Shown: positions 45,687-54,000 of the stretch, in pieces | Position numbering within the stretch: the stretch's first letter is position 1 | Layout: each line of letters opens with the position of its first letter | Assembly: GCF_900156165.1 (NCBI RefSeq) | Contig: NZ_FTMY01000008.1 | Location: forward strand, 248,001-312,000 | Source of the DNA: Pseudacidovorax sp. RU35E | GTDB lineage: Bacteria > Pseudomonadota > Gammaproteobacteria > Burkholderiales > Burkholderiaceae_C | DNA length: 64,000 nucleotides | Reading direction: 5' to 3' | Notes under the pieces: generated by a model | Database searches by the model: none | Seen by the model: the letters and a program-made list of their open reading frames with translations, nothing else | Told to the model about the DNA's origin: nothing | Position numbers and translations under genes: made by a program

Positions 45687-46079
45687 ATGAAGAAGACCCT
45701 TCGTCATACCGGCTTCGCACTGGCCCTCGCCACCGGGGCCCTGCTTGGGGGCCCCTTTGCCCAGGCGAGCGACAGCAGCAGCTACACGCAGGAACGTGCG
45801 ATGTGCGGCCACATCCAGCAGGACCGTGCGGCGTGCATCCGCGAGGCAGGGGCTGCCGCACAGGCTGCACGCCAGGGCAACCTGAGCAGCGCCAATGCCA
45901 ACACCTATCGACAGAACGCGCTCGCGCGATGCCAGCTGCATCAGACGCGCGTCGACCGGGCAGCGTGCGAAGCGCGGGTAACCGGCCAGGGCGACACCAC
46001 CATCGACGGCAGCGTGCTCGGTGGCGGTCTGATCCGGGAGACGGTCACCACCCTGCCGCCGACCAGCATGCCGCGCTGA
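45687..46079 (+). CDS. Small exported cysteine-containing protein, paralog B
   Basis: A 130-residue precursor with a signal peptide (MKKTLRHTGFALALATGALLGG, cleavage near AQAS). It shares with paralog A the four-cysteine pattern (MCGHIQQDRAACIREAGAA and RCQLHQTRVDRAACEARV) and the tail DGSVLGGGLIRETVTTLP. An AGGAG ribosome-binding site is well placed. A GCGGGC/GCCCGC hairpin at 45635-45649 separates it from paralog A and may set their relative expression. No family name is recognised. Confidence 0.72.
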   Translation: MKKTLRHTGFALALATGALLGGPFAQASDSSSYTQERAMCGHIQQDRAACIREAGAAAQAARQGNLSSANANTYRQNALARCQLHQTRVDRAACEARVTGQGDTTIDGSVLGGGLIRETVTTLPPTSMPR

Positions 46080-46213
46080 TCCGCCGTTCCTCTCCACTTT
46101 TCCCTCCGTGTTGCCCTGCGCAGCCCGGAGGGTTCGGCATGTGTGGATAAAAGTAAACAATGCGTGGAAGGGCGACACTACAATCCGGCGGTTCCGACAG
46201 AGCCCCCGCCCGC

Positions 46214-47431
46214 ATGTTCAAGATTGCAGCCGCCCAGCCGCCTCGATACGCCTCCCGAATCCCGTCGCGTCTGCTGGCCGTGGCGCTCGCCTGTGCGATG
46301 CCCTTCGCCGCCGCCTGGGCCGACGAGTACGACAACGTCGAGCAACTCATCCAGCAGCGCAAATTCGATGAAGGGCTTGCGCAGGCGGACAAGTTCCTGC
46401 GCGAGAAGCCGCAAGATCTGCAGATGCGCTTCCTCAAGGGCGTCGCCAACCTCGAAGCAGGTCGTCGCCCCGAAGCCATCAACATCTTCGAGCAGCTCAC
46501 CCGCGACGCGCCCAACCTGCCCGAGCCCTACAACAACCTGGCCGTGATCTACGCCGGTCAGGGTGATTTCGACAAGGCACGCGGAGTTCTGGAGCGCGCG
46601 ATCCGCACCAACTCCAGCTACGCCACCGCCTACGAGAACCTTGGCGACGTGTACGCGCGCCTGGCCAGCGAGGCCTACGGCAAGGCACTTCAGCTGGACA
46701 AGGGCAATGCCGCGGTGCAGCCCAAGCTGGCGGTCATCCGCACCCTCTTCACCACGCCGAGCGCCGCCCTGCTGGCCGGCAACAAAGGTGCGACCACGGT
46801 CGCGAAGGCGCCCGCGCCCACACCGGCGCCTGCTCCTGCCCCTGCCGTGGTCGCCAAGGCACCGCCGGCTCCGCCCGCACCCGCGCCCGCTCCAGCCGTC
46901 GTGGCCAAGGCGCCCGAACCAGCACCCGCACCCCCCGCCGTGGCGCCGGCGCCCGCGAAGCCACCGGTTGCTGCACCCGCTCCGGCCGCCACCGCCGCGC
47001 CCACCCCGGCGCCTGCGCCGGTGCCTGCTGCAGCGCCGGCACCCAAGCCGGCCGAGCCCGCGCCGGCACCCAAGCCGGAGGCGACCAACACGGCACAGAC
47101 CGAGGTGGCTTCTGCGGTGACCGCCTGGGCCAGCGCTTGGTCCAAGCAGGACATGGACGGCTACCTTGCGTCCTACGCCCCCAACTTCGACCCTGCCGAC
47201 GGTGCCAGCCGCTCGGCCTGGGAGAAGGAGCGGCGCGCGCGCATCGTGAGCAAGAACAACATCACCGTGCAGGTCGAGGGCCTGAACGTCGATGTGCAAG
47301 GCGACAAGGCCACGGCCAAGTTCCGCCAGCGCTACCGCTCCGACCGCCTGAACGTCAGTAGCCGCAAGACGCTGGAGATGCAGCGCGTGCATGGCAAGTG
47401 GCGCATCGTGAAGGAAACCGTCGGCGGCTGA
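46214..47431 (+). CDS. Exported TPR protein with Ala/Pro linker and NTF2-like C-terminus
   Basis: The 405-residue precursor has a signal peptide (SRLLAVALACAMPFAAAWA), TPR-like repeats at about 40-175 (FLKGVANLEAGRRPEAINIFEQ, YNNLAVIYAGQGDFDKARGVLE), a low-complexity APAPAP-type linker (about 195-292) and a C-terminal NTF2/SnoaL-like domain (VTAWASAWSKQDMDGYLASYAPNF through MQRVHGKWRIVKE). A TACAAT -10-like box lies at 46179-46184. The C-terminal domain resembles that of the next gene product, an L,D-transpeptidase, suggesting cooperation in cell-wall metabolism. Confidence 0.78.
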   Translation: MFKIAAAQPPRYASRIPSRLLAVALACAMPFAAAWADEYDNVEQLIQQRKFDEGLAQADKFLREKPQDLQMRFLKGVANLEAGRRPEAINIFEQLTRDAPNLPEPYNNLAVIYAGQGDFDKARGVLERAIRTNSSYATAYENLGDVYARLASEAYGKALQLDKGNAAVQPKLAVIRTLFTTPSAALLAGNKGATTVAKAPAPTPAPAPAPAVVAKAPPAPPAPAPAPAVVAKAPEPAPAPPAVAPAPAKPPVAAPAPAATAAPTPAPAPVPAAAPAPKPAEPAPAPKPEATNTAQTEVASAVTAWASAWSKQDMDGYLASYAPNFDPADGASRSAWEKERRARIVSKNNITVQVEGLNVDVQGDKATAKFRQRYRSDRLNVSSRKTLEMQRVHGKWRIVKETVGG

Positions 47432-47462
47432 GGCCGGCGACATGTAACGCACAGCTTCGACC

Positions 47463-48989
47463 TTGGCGGACCGTTTCAGCTCCCTCAAGCCCTGTACGGC
47501 CTGGCTGCTGGCTGCCGGCCTGATCGTCGCGTCCGTGCCGCTGGCCGCCCAGGCCGCCACCGCGGAGCGGCAGGCCCGAGGCAAGAGCCCCGCCAAGGCG
47601 GCGGCGGCTCCCCGCGCCAAGAAGGAGGCGGGCCGCCCCGTTGCCGCGCGCGCCGCCGTGGCGACGCCTGGACGGGCCGCTCAGCGTCGTGCCGAGCGAA
47701 CCCCGGTGAGATCGGTGGCGAAGGCCGCCGCCATTCCAGCGGCCGCCGCTGCTGCGGCCAGCACCAGCCGCGTGGTGGCGCACCCGCCCGCGATGGGCGG
47801 GGTGCAGGCGGCCGCGGAGGCCATCGCGCCGGCCGCCCCGGTGGATGCGGGTCCGATCCTGCAGGCCGGGGGCGCCGCCGAGGCGCAGCTGATCGAGGTC
47901 TACCAGCTCTTCGGCCGGGGCGAGACACAGCAGGCGCTCGACAAGGCGCGCGTGCTGGTCAAGTCCTATCCCAACTTCCAGCTGGCACAACTGGTCTATG
48001 GCGACCTGCTGGCCACCCGCGTGCCGCCCGGTGCGGCGGCCCGCCCCGACGCCGCAAGCCTCGCACGACTGCGCGGCAACCCGGCGCTGACCGAACTGCA
48101 CGAAGAGTCGCGCCGCCGCCTGGAGGCCCTGCGCGACCGCCCGCCGCCGGGCACGGTGCCCTCGCAGTTCCTCGCGCTGTCGCAGCGCAGCCGCTACGCG
48201 ATTGCGGTGGACGCGTCGCGATCGCGCCTGTACCTGCTCGAGAACACGGCCAACGGCCTGCAGCTGGCAGCCGATTACTACATCTCGGTGGGCAAGGCGG
48301 GCACGGACAAGCTGGTGGAGGGCGATGCCCGCACGCCCCTGGGCGTGTACTACGTCACCAGCAACCTCGATCCGCGCACGCTCAAGGACTTCTACGGGGC
48401 CGGCGCCCTGCCCATCAACTACCCGAACCCCTACGACAACATGCTGGGGCGCACGGGCAGCGGGATCTGGCTGCACGGCACGCCGCCCGAGCAGTTCTCG
48501 CGGCCCCCCCAGGCCAGCGATGGCTGCGTGGTGCTGTCCAACCCCGACCTCAAGCAGATCCTGCGCAAGGTGCAGGTGGGAGCGACGCCGGTGGTCATCG
48601 CCCGCAAGCTGGACTGGGTGGCGCCGCCCAAGGTGCGCACCCTGGCCGAGCCCTTCGAGACCGCCCTCAGCGCCTGGCTCCAGGCCCGCAGCGGCGGCAA
48701 CGAAGAGCGGCTGCGCAGCTTCTACGCCACCGACTACCAGCGCGCCAGCCGGCGCGGCCCGGTTTCGGTGCCCATCGACAACGTCCTGCGGCAGGAACTG
48801 GCCACGGCCCAGGGCCGCAACATCCAGCTCAAGGACACCTCGGTGCTCATGTGGCACGACAAGCGCGACACGGTGGTCGCCACCTTCGGCGAGGTCGTCT
48901 CGGGTGAACGCACCGGCCGCACCCGTCGGCAGTACTGGGTGCGTACGCCGGACAGCTGGAAGCTCTTCCACGAAGACATCCTGGGCTGA
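47463..48989 (+). CDS. L,D-transpeptidase (YkuD) with NTF2-like C-terminal domain
   Basis: The 508-residue exported protein has a signal peptide, an Ala/Lys/Arg-rich stretch (35-110), a short helical repeat region and a YkuD domain with SGIWLHGTPPEQ and SDGCVVLSN, whose catalytic cysteine is Cys355. The C-terminal 110 residues (LSAWLQARSGGNEERLRSFYATDY to YWVRTPDSWKLFHED) are NTF2/SnoaL-like. Such enzymes form 3-3 peptidoglycan cross-links, attach lipoproteins or remove them. Translation appears to begin at a TTG (47463); no ATG or GTG precedes the signal peptide. It follows the TPR gene by 31 bp. Confidence 0.88.
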   Translation: MADRFSSLKPCTAWLLAAGLIVASVPLAAQAATAERQARGKSPAKAAAAPRAKKEAGRPVAARAAVATPGRAAQRRAERTPVRSVAKAAAIPAAAAAAASTSRVVAHPPAMGGVQAAAEAIAPAAPVDAGPILQAGGAAEAQLIEVYQLFGRGETQQALDKARVLVKSYPNFQLAQLVYGDLLATRVPPGAAARPDAASLARLRGNPALTELHEESRRRLEALRDRPPPGTVPSQFLALSQRSRYAIAVDASRSRLYLLENTANGLQLAADYYISVGKAGTDKLVEGDARTPLGVYYVTSNLDPRTLKDFYGAGALPINYPNPYDNMLGRTGSGIWLHGTPPEQFSRPPQASDGCVVLSNPDLKQILRKVQVGATPVVIARKLDWVAPPKVRTLAEPFETALSAWLQARSGGNEERLRSFYATDYQRASRRGPVSVPIDNVLRQELATAQGRNIQLKDTSVLMWHDKRDTVVATFGEVVSGERTGRTRRQYWVRTPDSWKLFHEDILG

Positions 48990-49251
48990 GGCCAGGCAGA
49001 CCGGGCGCAGCGGCCGGTCCATTTCTCCTGGGATGACCAGTCCATCCATGCCGCCGTGAGGCCGGCATCGTCGCGCCGCCGACGGCAACGACGGGTGCTG
49101 CCCCCCCGAACAAGGCCTGCAGGCCCTGAAATGCCCCTACGAACAGGGGGTGAACTATTTAGCGTTTTCCCCGGGGTTTGTGGCCGAAACGTCAAAACTG
49201 CCGTTACGTAACGCGCGCCGTGACACCTTCGTAACTTGCGCATTTACGTTA

Positions 49252-49268
49252 TGCACCATCTTGGTGCA
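49252..49268. repeat. Short perfect hairpin upstream of flp
   Basis: TGCACCA and TGGTGCA are separated by TCT. The 7-bp dyad sits 235 bp upstream of the flp start in the AT-rich segment. It may be a regulator-binding site. Confidence 0.4.
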
Positions 49269-49338
49269 AGCGAATCCTGGCAAATTTCAAAAAATTTCTC
49301 TTTTGATTTCAATGGCTTACGCGGGCTGAATCGTCCAT

Positions 49339-49376
49339 TTGGTCGATGCGTAAAAAAATTTTGCGACCAAGTGGTC
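49339..49376. repeat. Overlapping inverted repeats upstream of flp
   Basis: TTGGTCG (49339-49345) pairs with CGACCAA (49364-49370), and the right arm also takes part in GACCA-AG-TGGTC (49365-49376). Three copies of the GGTC-type half-site therefore lie in 38 bp around an A/T-rich run. The two pairings exclude each other in RNA and would be three adjacent half-sites in DNA. Confidence 0.45.
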
Positions 49377-49502
49377 AACGTGACACGCGTGACCCGCTTT
49401 TCAAATGTGAATACTTCCCTCTTATTGATACAGGAAGTTACTGGAACCTAGCATGAGCTCGCCTTCGGGCACCTGTCCGACAACATTTCTGCGAGGTCAA
49501 TC

Positions 49503-49691
49503 ATGCAAGCTGCAATCGTTCGTTTTCTGCGCGATGAAGAAGGCGCCACCGCCATCGAGTACGGGATCATCGCGGGCCTGATGGCCCTGGTCCTGGTGGC
49601 GATCTTCGGCAACACCGGCATCGTGCGGGACACGCTGAACACCATCTTCACCAACGTCCAGACCGTGGCCACGACCGGTGCGGCCGGCTGA
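49503..49691 (+). CDS. flp: Flp-type pilin
   Basis: The 62-residue prepilin is the major subunit of the Tad pilus. The leader ends EEG and the mature part begins ATAIEYGIIAGLMALVLVAI, with Glu5-Tyr6 typical of Flp pilins. The C-terminus is short and Thr/Ala-rich. GCGAGG upstream serves as ribosome-binding site. It is the first gene of the operon. Confidence 0.95.
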   Translation: MQAAIVRFLRDEEGATAIEYGIIAGLMALVLVAIFGNTGIVRDTLNTIFTNVQTVATTGAAG

Positions 49692-49741
49692 CCGCCCGTC
49701 CGGGTCCGCACTCTTGCTCGCCAGTTCCCCCGCGCCGGACC

Positions 49742-50233
49742 ATGCAGCCACTCTTCCTGCTCTGGCTGGCCGGTGCGGTGGTCTGCGACCTTCGCTGGCG
49801 CAAGGTGCCCAACCTGCTGGTCCTGGCCGGCATGGTGGGCGCCCTGCTCTCGCTGACCTTCGATGCCGCCCTGCCCGGACTGGACTGGCTGACGGCATTG
49901 CTCGGCGCGCTCGTCGCCTTCGCCGTGCTCCTGCCCTTCTACGCCCTAGGACTGATGGGCGCGGGCGACGTCAAGTTTGCCGCCGCCCTGGGGTTGTGGC
50001 TCGGTCTCGCGCCCCTGGCTCCCATCGCCATCGCCGGCAGCCTGCTGGCCTTCCTCCATGCGCTTGCCGTGCTCGCACTGCGGCGCTGGCCCCTTTCTCC
50101 CCGGCTGATGCTGATGCTCTCGGGTCGCACCCCGCAGGGCGTGGCATCGCCCTCGGCTCGGCGGCCCATTCCCTACGCCGCCTACCTGGCGCTGGCCACC
50201 TTCGCGTGGCTGGCCTGGCGGGTGCCGCAATGA
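49742..50233 (+). CDS. tadV: Prepilin peptidase TadV/CpaA
   Basis: The 163-residue membrane protein is an A24-family aspartyl peptidase that processes Flp and the TadE/F pseudopilins. The two catalytic aspartates are in VCDLRWRKVPN and MGAGDVKFAAALG. It has about five transmembrane helices and lacks the N-methylation domain of long type IV peptidases. It is 50 bp downstream of flp. Confidence 0.92.
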   Translation: MQPLFLLWLAGAVVCDLRWRKVPNLLVLAGMVGALLSLTFDAALPGLDWLTALLGALVAFAVLLPFYALGLMGAGDVKFAAALGLWLGLAPLAPIAIAGSLLAFLHALAVLALRRWPLSPRLMLMLSGRTPQGVASPSARRPIPYAAYLALATFAWLAWRVPQ

Positions 50234-50288
50234 GCCGGACGCCTTCCGGTCATTCCACCCTCGTCCCGATCTGAACCGCCCGCCCGCC

Positions 50289-51281
50289 ATGCTGCGCTTT
50301 TCCAAGATCCTGGCCGTCCTCCTCGTGCTGCTGGCCGTGGCCCTGGCGGTGTACGCCTGGCTGCTCAGCCGCAACCCGGCCCCGACCCGCAAGGTGGCGG
50401 CACCGGCCGCGAGCGCTCCGGCCACTGCACCGGCCGCCGCCTTTGCCGTGGTGGTCACGACCAAGTCGGTGGCGGCCGGCCAGCCTATCCCCGCCGACGC
50501 CCTGCAGGTGGCCCAGCTGCCCATCGATCCCGCCGGCGCCTTCCGCAGCCCGGCCGACGTGGCCGGGCGCGTGCCGGTGCTGGACCTGGGCGCCGGCACG
50601 CCGGTGCTCGAGGCGCAGCTGAGCACCGGCCTCGCCCTCAAGCTGGCCGATGGCGAACGCGCCGTGGCCGTCAAGGTGGACGAGGTCATCGGCGTCGGCA
50701 ACCGCGTGACGCCCGGCGACTACGTGGACGTGTTCTTCACCCTCAAGGCCGACGGCCGCGACATCGAGCGCAGCCAGGCCCGCCTGCTGATGGCACGCCT
50801 GCGCGTGCTGGCCTTCGGCCAGGCCTCCGTCGACGGCGCAGCCAGCCGGGCCGAAGGCAGCAACGGCCGCGTCAACAACGCCTCGGCCGGAGGGCAGCGT
50901 GCGGAAGCCCCGCGCACCGCCGTGCTGGCCGTGCCGGTGGCCGATGTGAACCGCCTGGTGCTGGGCGACACCAGCGGCCGGCTGTTGCTGGCCCTGCGCA
51001 ATCCGGCCGACACGGCCGAGCCCGACCCCCGCCTGTTCGCCTCGCTGCCGCCTGCGCTGCAGCCGCTGTCCGCCGCGCGCGGCGACGAGGCCCGCCCAAC
51101 GCTGGAAGGCATCGACCGCGCCCAGGCCGGCCTAGCCGTGGAAGACCTGGCCAACGGCGGCGCGCGCACGGCACGCCGGAGCGTGGCGGCTGCGCCGGCC
51201 AACCCCGGTGCACGCGCCACCCCCACCGGCCTGGAGGTGGAAGTGATCCGCGGCGACCGTCGCGAGACGGTGCGCTACTGA
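50289..51281 (+). CDS. cpaB: Flp pilus assembly protein RcpC/CpaB
   Basis: The 330-residue protein has a single N-terminal membrane helix (FSKILAVLLVLLAVALAVYAWL), a SAF-type domain (TKSVAAGQPIPADALQVAQLPID) and the CpaB core (ERAVAVKVDEVIGVGNRVTPGDYVDVFFT). It acts in the periplasm with the RcpA secretin. The C-terminal 100 residues are Ala-rich and end in a basic tail. Confidence 0.92.
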   Translation: MLRFSKILAVLLVLLAVALAVYAWLLSRNPAPTRKVAAPAASAPATAPAAAFAVVVTTKSVAAGQPIPADALQVAQLPIDPAGAFRSPADVAGRVPVLDLGAGTPVLEAQLSTGLALKLADGERAVAVKVDEVIGVGNRVTPGDYVDVFFTLKADGRDIERSQARLLMARLRVLAFGQASVDGAASRAEGSNGRVNNASAGGQRAEAPRTAVLAVPVADVNRLVLGDTSGRLLLALRNPADTAEPDPRLFASLPPALQPLSAARGDEARPTLEGIDRAQAGLAVEDLANGGARTARRSVAAAPANPGARATPTGLEVEVIRGDRRETVRY

Positions 51282-51339
51282 CCGCGCCATGCCCTTTGCC
51301 CGCATCGCCCGCACCGCCTGCACCCCACCGACCACCACC

Positions 51340-52671
51340 ATGCGCCTGCGCCCCCTCCGCCTTCCGATCCCTGCCGTGCTGGCCGTGGCCCTGCTTGCCC
51401 CCGCGGCCGCGCCGACCGCCCTGGCCCTCACGCCGGCGGACGACCCGGCCCGGCTGGTGCTCACCACCGGCACCCAGAAGGAACTCGTGTTCGACAGCGC
51501 CGTCGAGCGCATCGCCATCGCCGACGAGTCGGTGGCCAGCGTCACCGTCGCGCGCCGCACGCCGGGCTCGCCGGCGGCGCGGCTGGTCGTCACCGGCAAG
51601 GCCGCCGGCGGTACCTCGCTGATCGTGTGGGAGAAAGGCAGGCCCGCGGGCCGCACCTATGCCATCGAGGTCCAGCGGCGCACCGCCGTGCTCGACGGCA
51701 GCAGCGACAGCCTGCCGGCCCACCGCCAGGCACGCGAGACGGCACTGGCGGCCTTTCCCGACAAGGCCACGCTGACCGACCGCTCCAGCGTGCAGGTGAA
51801 GAGCCACACGGTGCAGGTCGACGTGAAGGTGGTGGAGTTCAACCGCAGCGTGCTCAAGCAGGCCGGCCTCAACATCTTCAGCACGCGGGCCAACTCGCAC
51901 GGCTTCAGCTTCGGCGTGTTCACGCCCACCTCGCTCAAGAGCACGACCTACAACACCGACGGCTCACTCGGCACCGACGCCAACAACCCGCTGTCGCAGG
52001 CCTTCAACCTGCTGTTCAACTTCGGCCGCGCCGGCATCGGCCTGAACGTGGGCTTCCTCGAGGGGAACGGCCTGGCCCGGGTGCTCGCCGAGCCCACGCT
52101 GGTGGCCCTTTCCGGGCAGAGCGCCAGCTTCCTGTCGGGTGGCGAACTGCCCATCCCGGTGCCGCAGGGGCTGGGCACCACCTCCATCGAATACAAGCCC
52201 TTCGGCATCGGCCTGACGCTCACGCCGACGGTGCTGGGCGACGACCGCATCGCACTCAAGGTGGCGCCCGAGGCCAGCGACCTGGACTACGCCAACGCCC
52301 TGAGCCTCAACGGCGTGCCGGTGCCCGCCATCACCACCCGCCGTGCCGACACCACGGTGGAACTGGGCGACGGCGAGAGCTTCATCATCGGCGGGCTGGT
52401 CAGCCGCAGCACCAGCTCCAACGCCGACAAGGTGCCGCTGCTGGGCGACCTGCCGGTGCTGGGCAGCTTCTTCAAGCAGAACCGCTACCAGATGAGCGAG
52501 AAGGAACTGGTGATCGTGGTCACGCCGCACCTGGTGCGGCCCATCGCCCGCGGCACCGATCTCACGCCCTACCTGCCCGGCGCCAACGAGCAGCGCGACG
52601 GCCCCGTGTGGCGCTCGATCTTCACCGGCAACGTGCCCGGCAGCACGACCCTGCCGGGCTTCTCGCGCTGA
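51340..52671 (+). CDS. cpaC: Tad outer-membrane secretin RcpA/CpaC
   Basis: This secretin forms the outer-membrane pore for the Flp pilus. It has a signal peptide (LPIPAVLAVALLAPAAAPTALA), an N-terminal pilus-assembly domain (RLVLTTGTQKELVFDSAVERIAIADE), a BON-like segment and the secretin domain (VQVDVKVVEFNRSVLKQAGLN to KVPLLGDLPVLGSFFK). The ATG at 51340 gives 443 residues and a compact signal peptide; an ATG at 51289 (460 residues) is an alternative with a long N-terminal extension. Confidence 0.93.
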   Translation: MRLRPLRLPIPAVLAVALLAPAAAPTALALTPADDPARLVLTTGTQKELVFDSAVERIAIADESVASVTVARRTPGSPAARLVVTGKAAGGTSLIVWEKGRPAGRTYAIEVQRRTAVLDGSSDSLPAHRQARETALAAFPDKATLTDRSSVQVKSHTVQVDVKVVEFNRSVLKQAGLNIFSTRANSHGFSFGVFTPTSLKSTTYNTDGSLGTDANNPLSQAFNLLFNFGRAGIGLNVGFLEGNGLARVLAEPTLVALSGQSASFLSGGELPIPVPQGLGTTSIEYKPFGIGLTLTPTVLGDDRIALKVAPEASDLDYANALSLNGVPVPAITTRRADTTVELGDGESFIIGGLVSRSTSSNADKVPLLGDLPVLGSFFKQNRYQMSEKELVIVVTPHLVRPIARGTDLTPYLPGANEQRDGPVWRSIFTGNVPGSTTLPGFSR

Positions 52672-52696
52672 GCTCTTCGTGATCGACGAGACCGCC

Positions 52697-53995
52697 ATGA
52701 ACGCCCCGCGCGACCGCTTTCCCGATGCCGGCACGGCCACCTATGTGTTCGTATGCGCCGACCCGGCCCGCGTGGCCTGGATGACCGATGCCCTGGCCGG
52801 CGAAGGCGTGGTGGTGCCGCTGCGCAGCGGCATGGGCATCGAGGAGCGCATCGGCATGCTGTCGCCGCAGGCGGTGCTCATCGACTTCGGTGCGGGCGCG
52901 GCCGACGATGCCACGGCCCTGCTGCAGCGCCTGCGCCAGGACTGGCCGGCGCTGCCGGTGGCCGCCGCCGGCCTGGCCACCGACCCCGCCGCCACGCTGG
53001 GCGCCCTGCGCGCCGGCGTGGACGACTTCATCGACCTGGCCGGTGCACCGTCGGATGCCCAGGCCACCCTGCGTGCGCTGATGCAGCGCCGTGCCGCCAC
53101 GCAGCGCAGCGTACGCGGCGGCACATTGGCCCTGCTGGGTGCCCGCGCCGGCGTGGGCACCACCACGCTGGCCGCGAGTCTGGCGCTGGTGCTGCAGGAG
53201 CAGTTGGGCGATGCAGGCACGCCACCGCGCACCGCCGCCGCCGCGCAGCGCCGCGGCGTCGCCCTGCTCGACCTGGGCCTGCCTGCGCGCGACGGCCTGC
53301 TCTACCTGGACACGCCCAGCGAATTCAGCTTCGTCGACGGCGTGCGCAACCTGCGCCGCATCGACCCCACGCTGCTGCAGACCGCCCTGGCCCACCACGA
53401 CAGTGGCGTGGCCCTGCTGCCGCTGCCCGCCAGCCTGACGCAGGTGCGCGAGATCTCGCATGCCGACTCGGCCCAGCTGATCCGCCGGCTGGCCGACTTC
53501 TTCGACCTGCAGGTGGCCGACCTGGGCGGCTTCTCGTCGGTGGACTTCATCGCCCAGACGGCCCGCGAGGCCGAGCGCGTGTGGGTGGTGTGCGACCAGA
53601 GCATCGGCGCCATCGTCTCCACCGCCGCGCTGCTCAAGGACCTGAAGGCCAAGGGCGTGGACCTGAAGGACTTCGCGCTGGTGGTCAACAAGTTCGACAG
53701 CCATGTGGAGCTGTCGGCGCGCGAGATCGCGGCGCGGCTCGAACTGCCGCTCGCCCATGTGGTGCCGGCGCGCGCGGCGGCGCTCAATGCGGCCGCCAGC
53801 CGTGGCGAGATGCTGGTGCGCACCGCGCGCAGCGATGCCTACACCCAGGCGGTGGTCGCCATGGCGCGCAGCCTGCGCGAGGCACTGCCCGGCGGCGCAG
53901 CCGTCGCCCACGCGCCGCGTGGCGCTTCCGCGACGCCCGCCCGCTGGCGCGCCCTGGGCAAGCAGATCGGCAGCCTGTGGAAGAAAGAGGGTTGA
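52697..53995 (+). CDS. tadZ: Tad pilus localisation ATPase TadZ/CpaE
   Basis: TadZ/CpaE is a MinD/ParA-like protein that positions the Tad machine. The N-terminal receiver-like domain (TYVFVCADPARVAWMTDAL, VLIDFG, VDDFIDLAG) lacks a full response-regulator acidic set. The ATPase domain has a deviant Walker A LLGARAGVGTTTLAA, with Ala-Arg in place of Lys-Gly after the first Gly, and a C-terminal VVNKFDSHVELSAREIA. From the ATG at 52697 it is 432 residues; a GTG at 52679 is also in frame. Confidence 0.9.
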   Translation: MNAPRDRFPDAGTATYVFVCADPARVAWMTDALAGEGVVVPLRSGMGIEERIGMLSPQAVLIDFGAGAADDATALLQRLRQDWPALPVAAAGLATDPAATLGALRAGVDDFIDLAGAPSDAQATLRALMQRRAATQRSVRGGTLALLGARAGVGTTTLAASLALVLQEQLGDAGTPPRTAAAAQRRGVALLDLGLPARDGLLYLDTPSEFSFVDGVRNLRRIDPTLLQTALAHHDSGVALLPLPASLTQVREISHADSAQLIRRLADFFDLQVADLGGFSSVDFIAQTAREAERVWVVCDQSIGAIVSTAALLKDLKAKGVDLKDFALVVNKFDSHVELSAREIAARLELPLAHVVPARAAALNAAASRGEMLVRTARSDAYTQAVVAMARSLREALPGGAAVAHAPRGASATPARWRALGKQIGSLWKKEG

Positions 53996-54000
53996 GCGCC

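Larger units (their letters stand above)
48990..49502 (+). promoter_or_regulatory. Long AT-rich intergenic region upstream of the Tad pilus operon
   Basis: No gene is seen in these 513 bp. From about 49150 the composition turns AT-rich, unlike the surroundings. The segment contains TTACGTAA (49204-49211), a 7-bp hairpin TGCACCA/TGGTGCA (49252-49268), an inverted repeat TTGGTCG/CGACCAA (49339-49345 and 49364-49370) overlapping GACCA-AG-TGGTC (49365-49376), and a GTGAC repeat (49380-49392). This is where the flp promoter and its regulators should bind. I could not find a convincing sigma-54 box although a sigma-54 activator closes the operon. Confidence 0.6.

Noticed and set aside
46799-47090. 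APA-type repeats as a possible DNA repeat array or CRISPR-like element
   Set aside because: The repetition is at codon level in a Pro/Ala linker of a protein, with no fixed DNA repeat unit or spacers.
49380-49502. Sigma-54 (-24/-12) promoter directly upstream of flp
   Set aside because: I checked each GG dinucleotide for GC ten bases downstream. The nearest, TGGAACCTAGCATGAG at 49442, has GA in place of GC and poor flanks.
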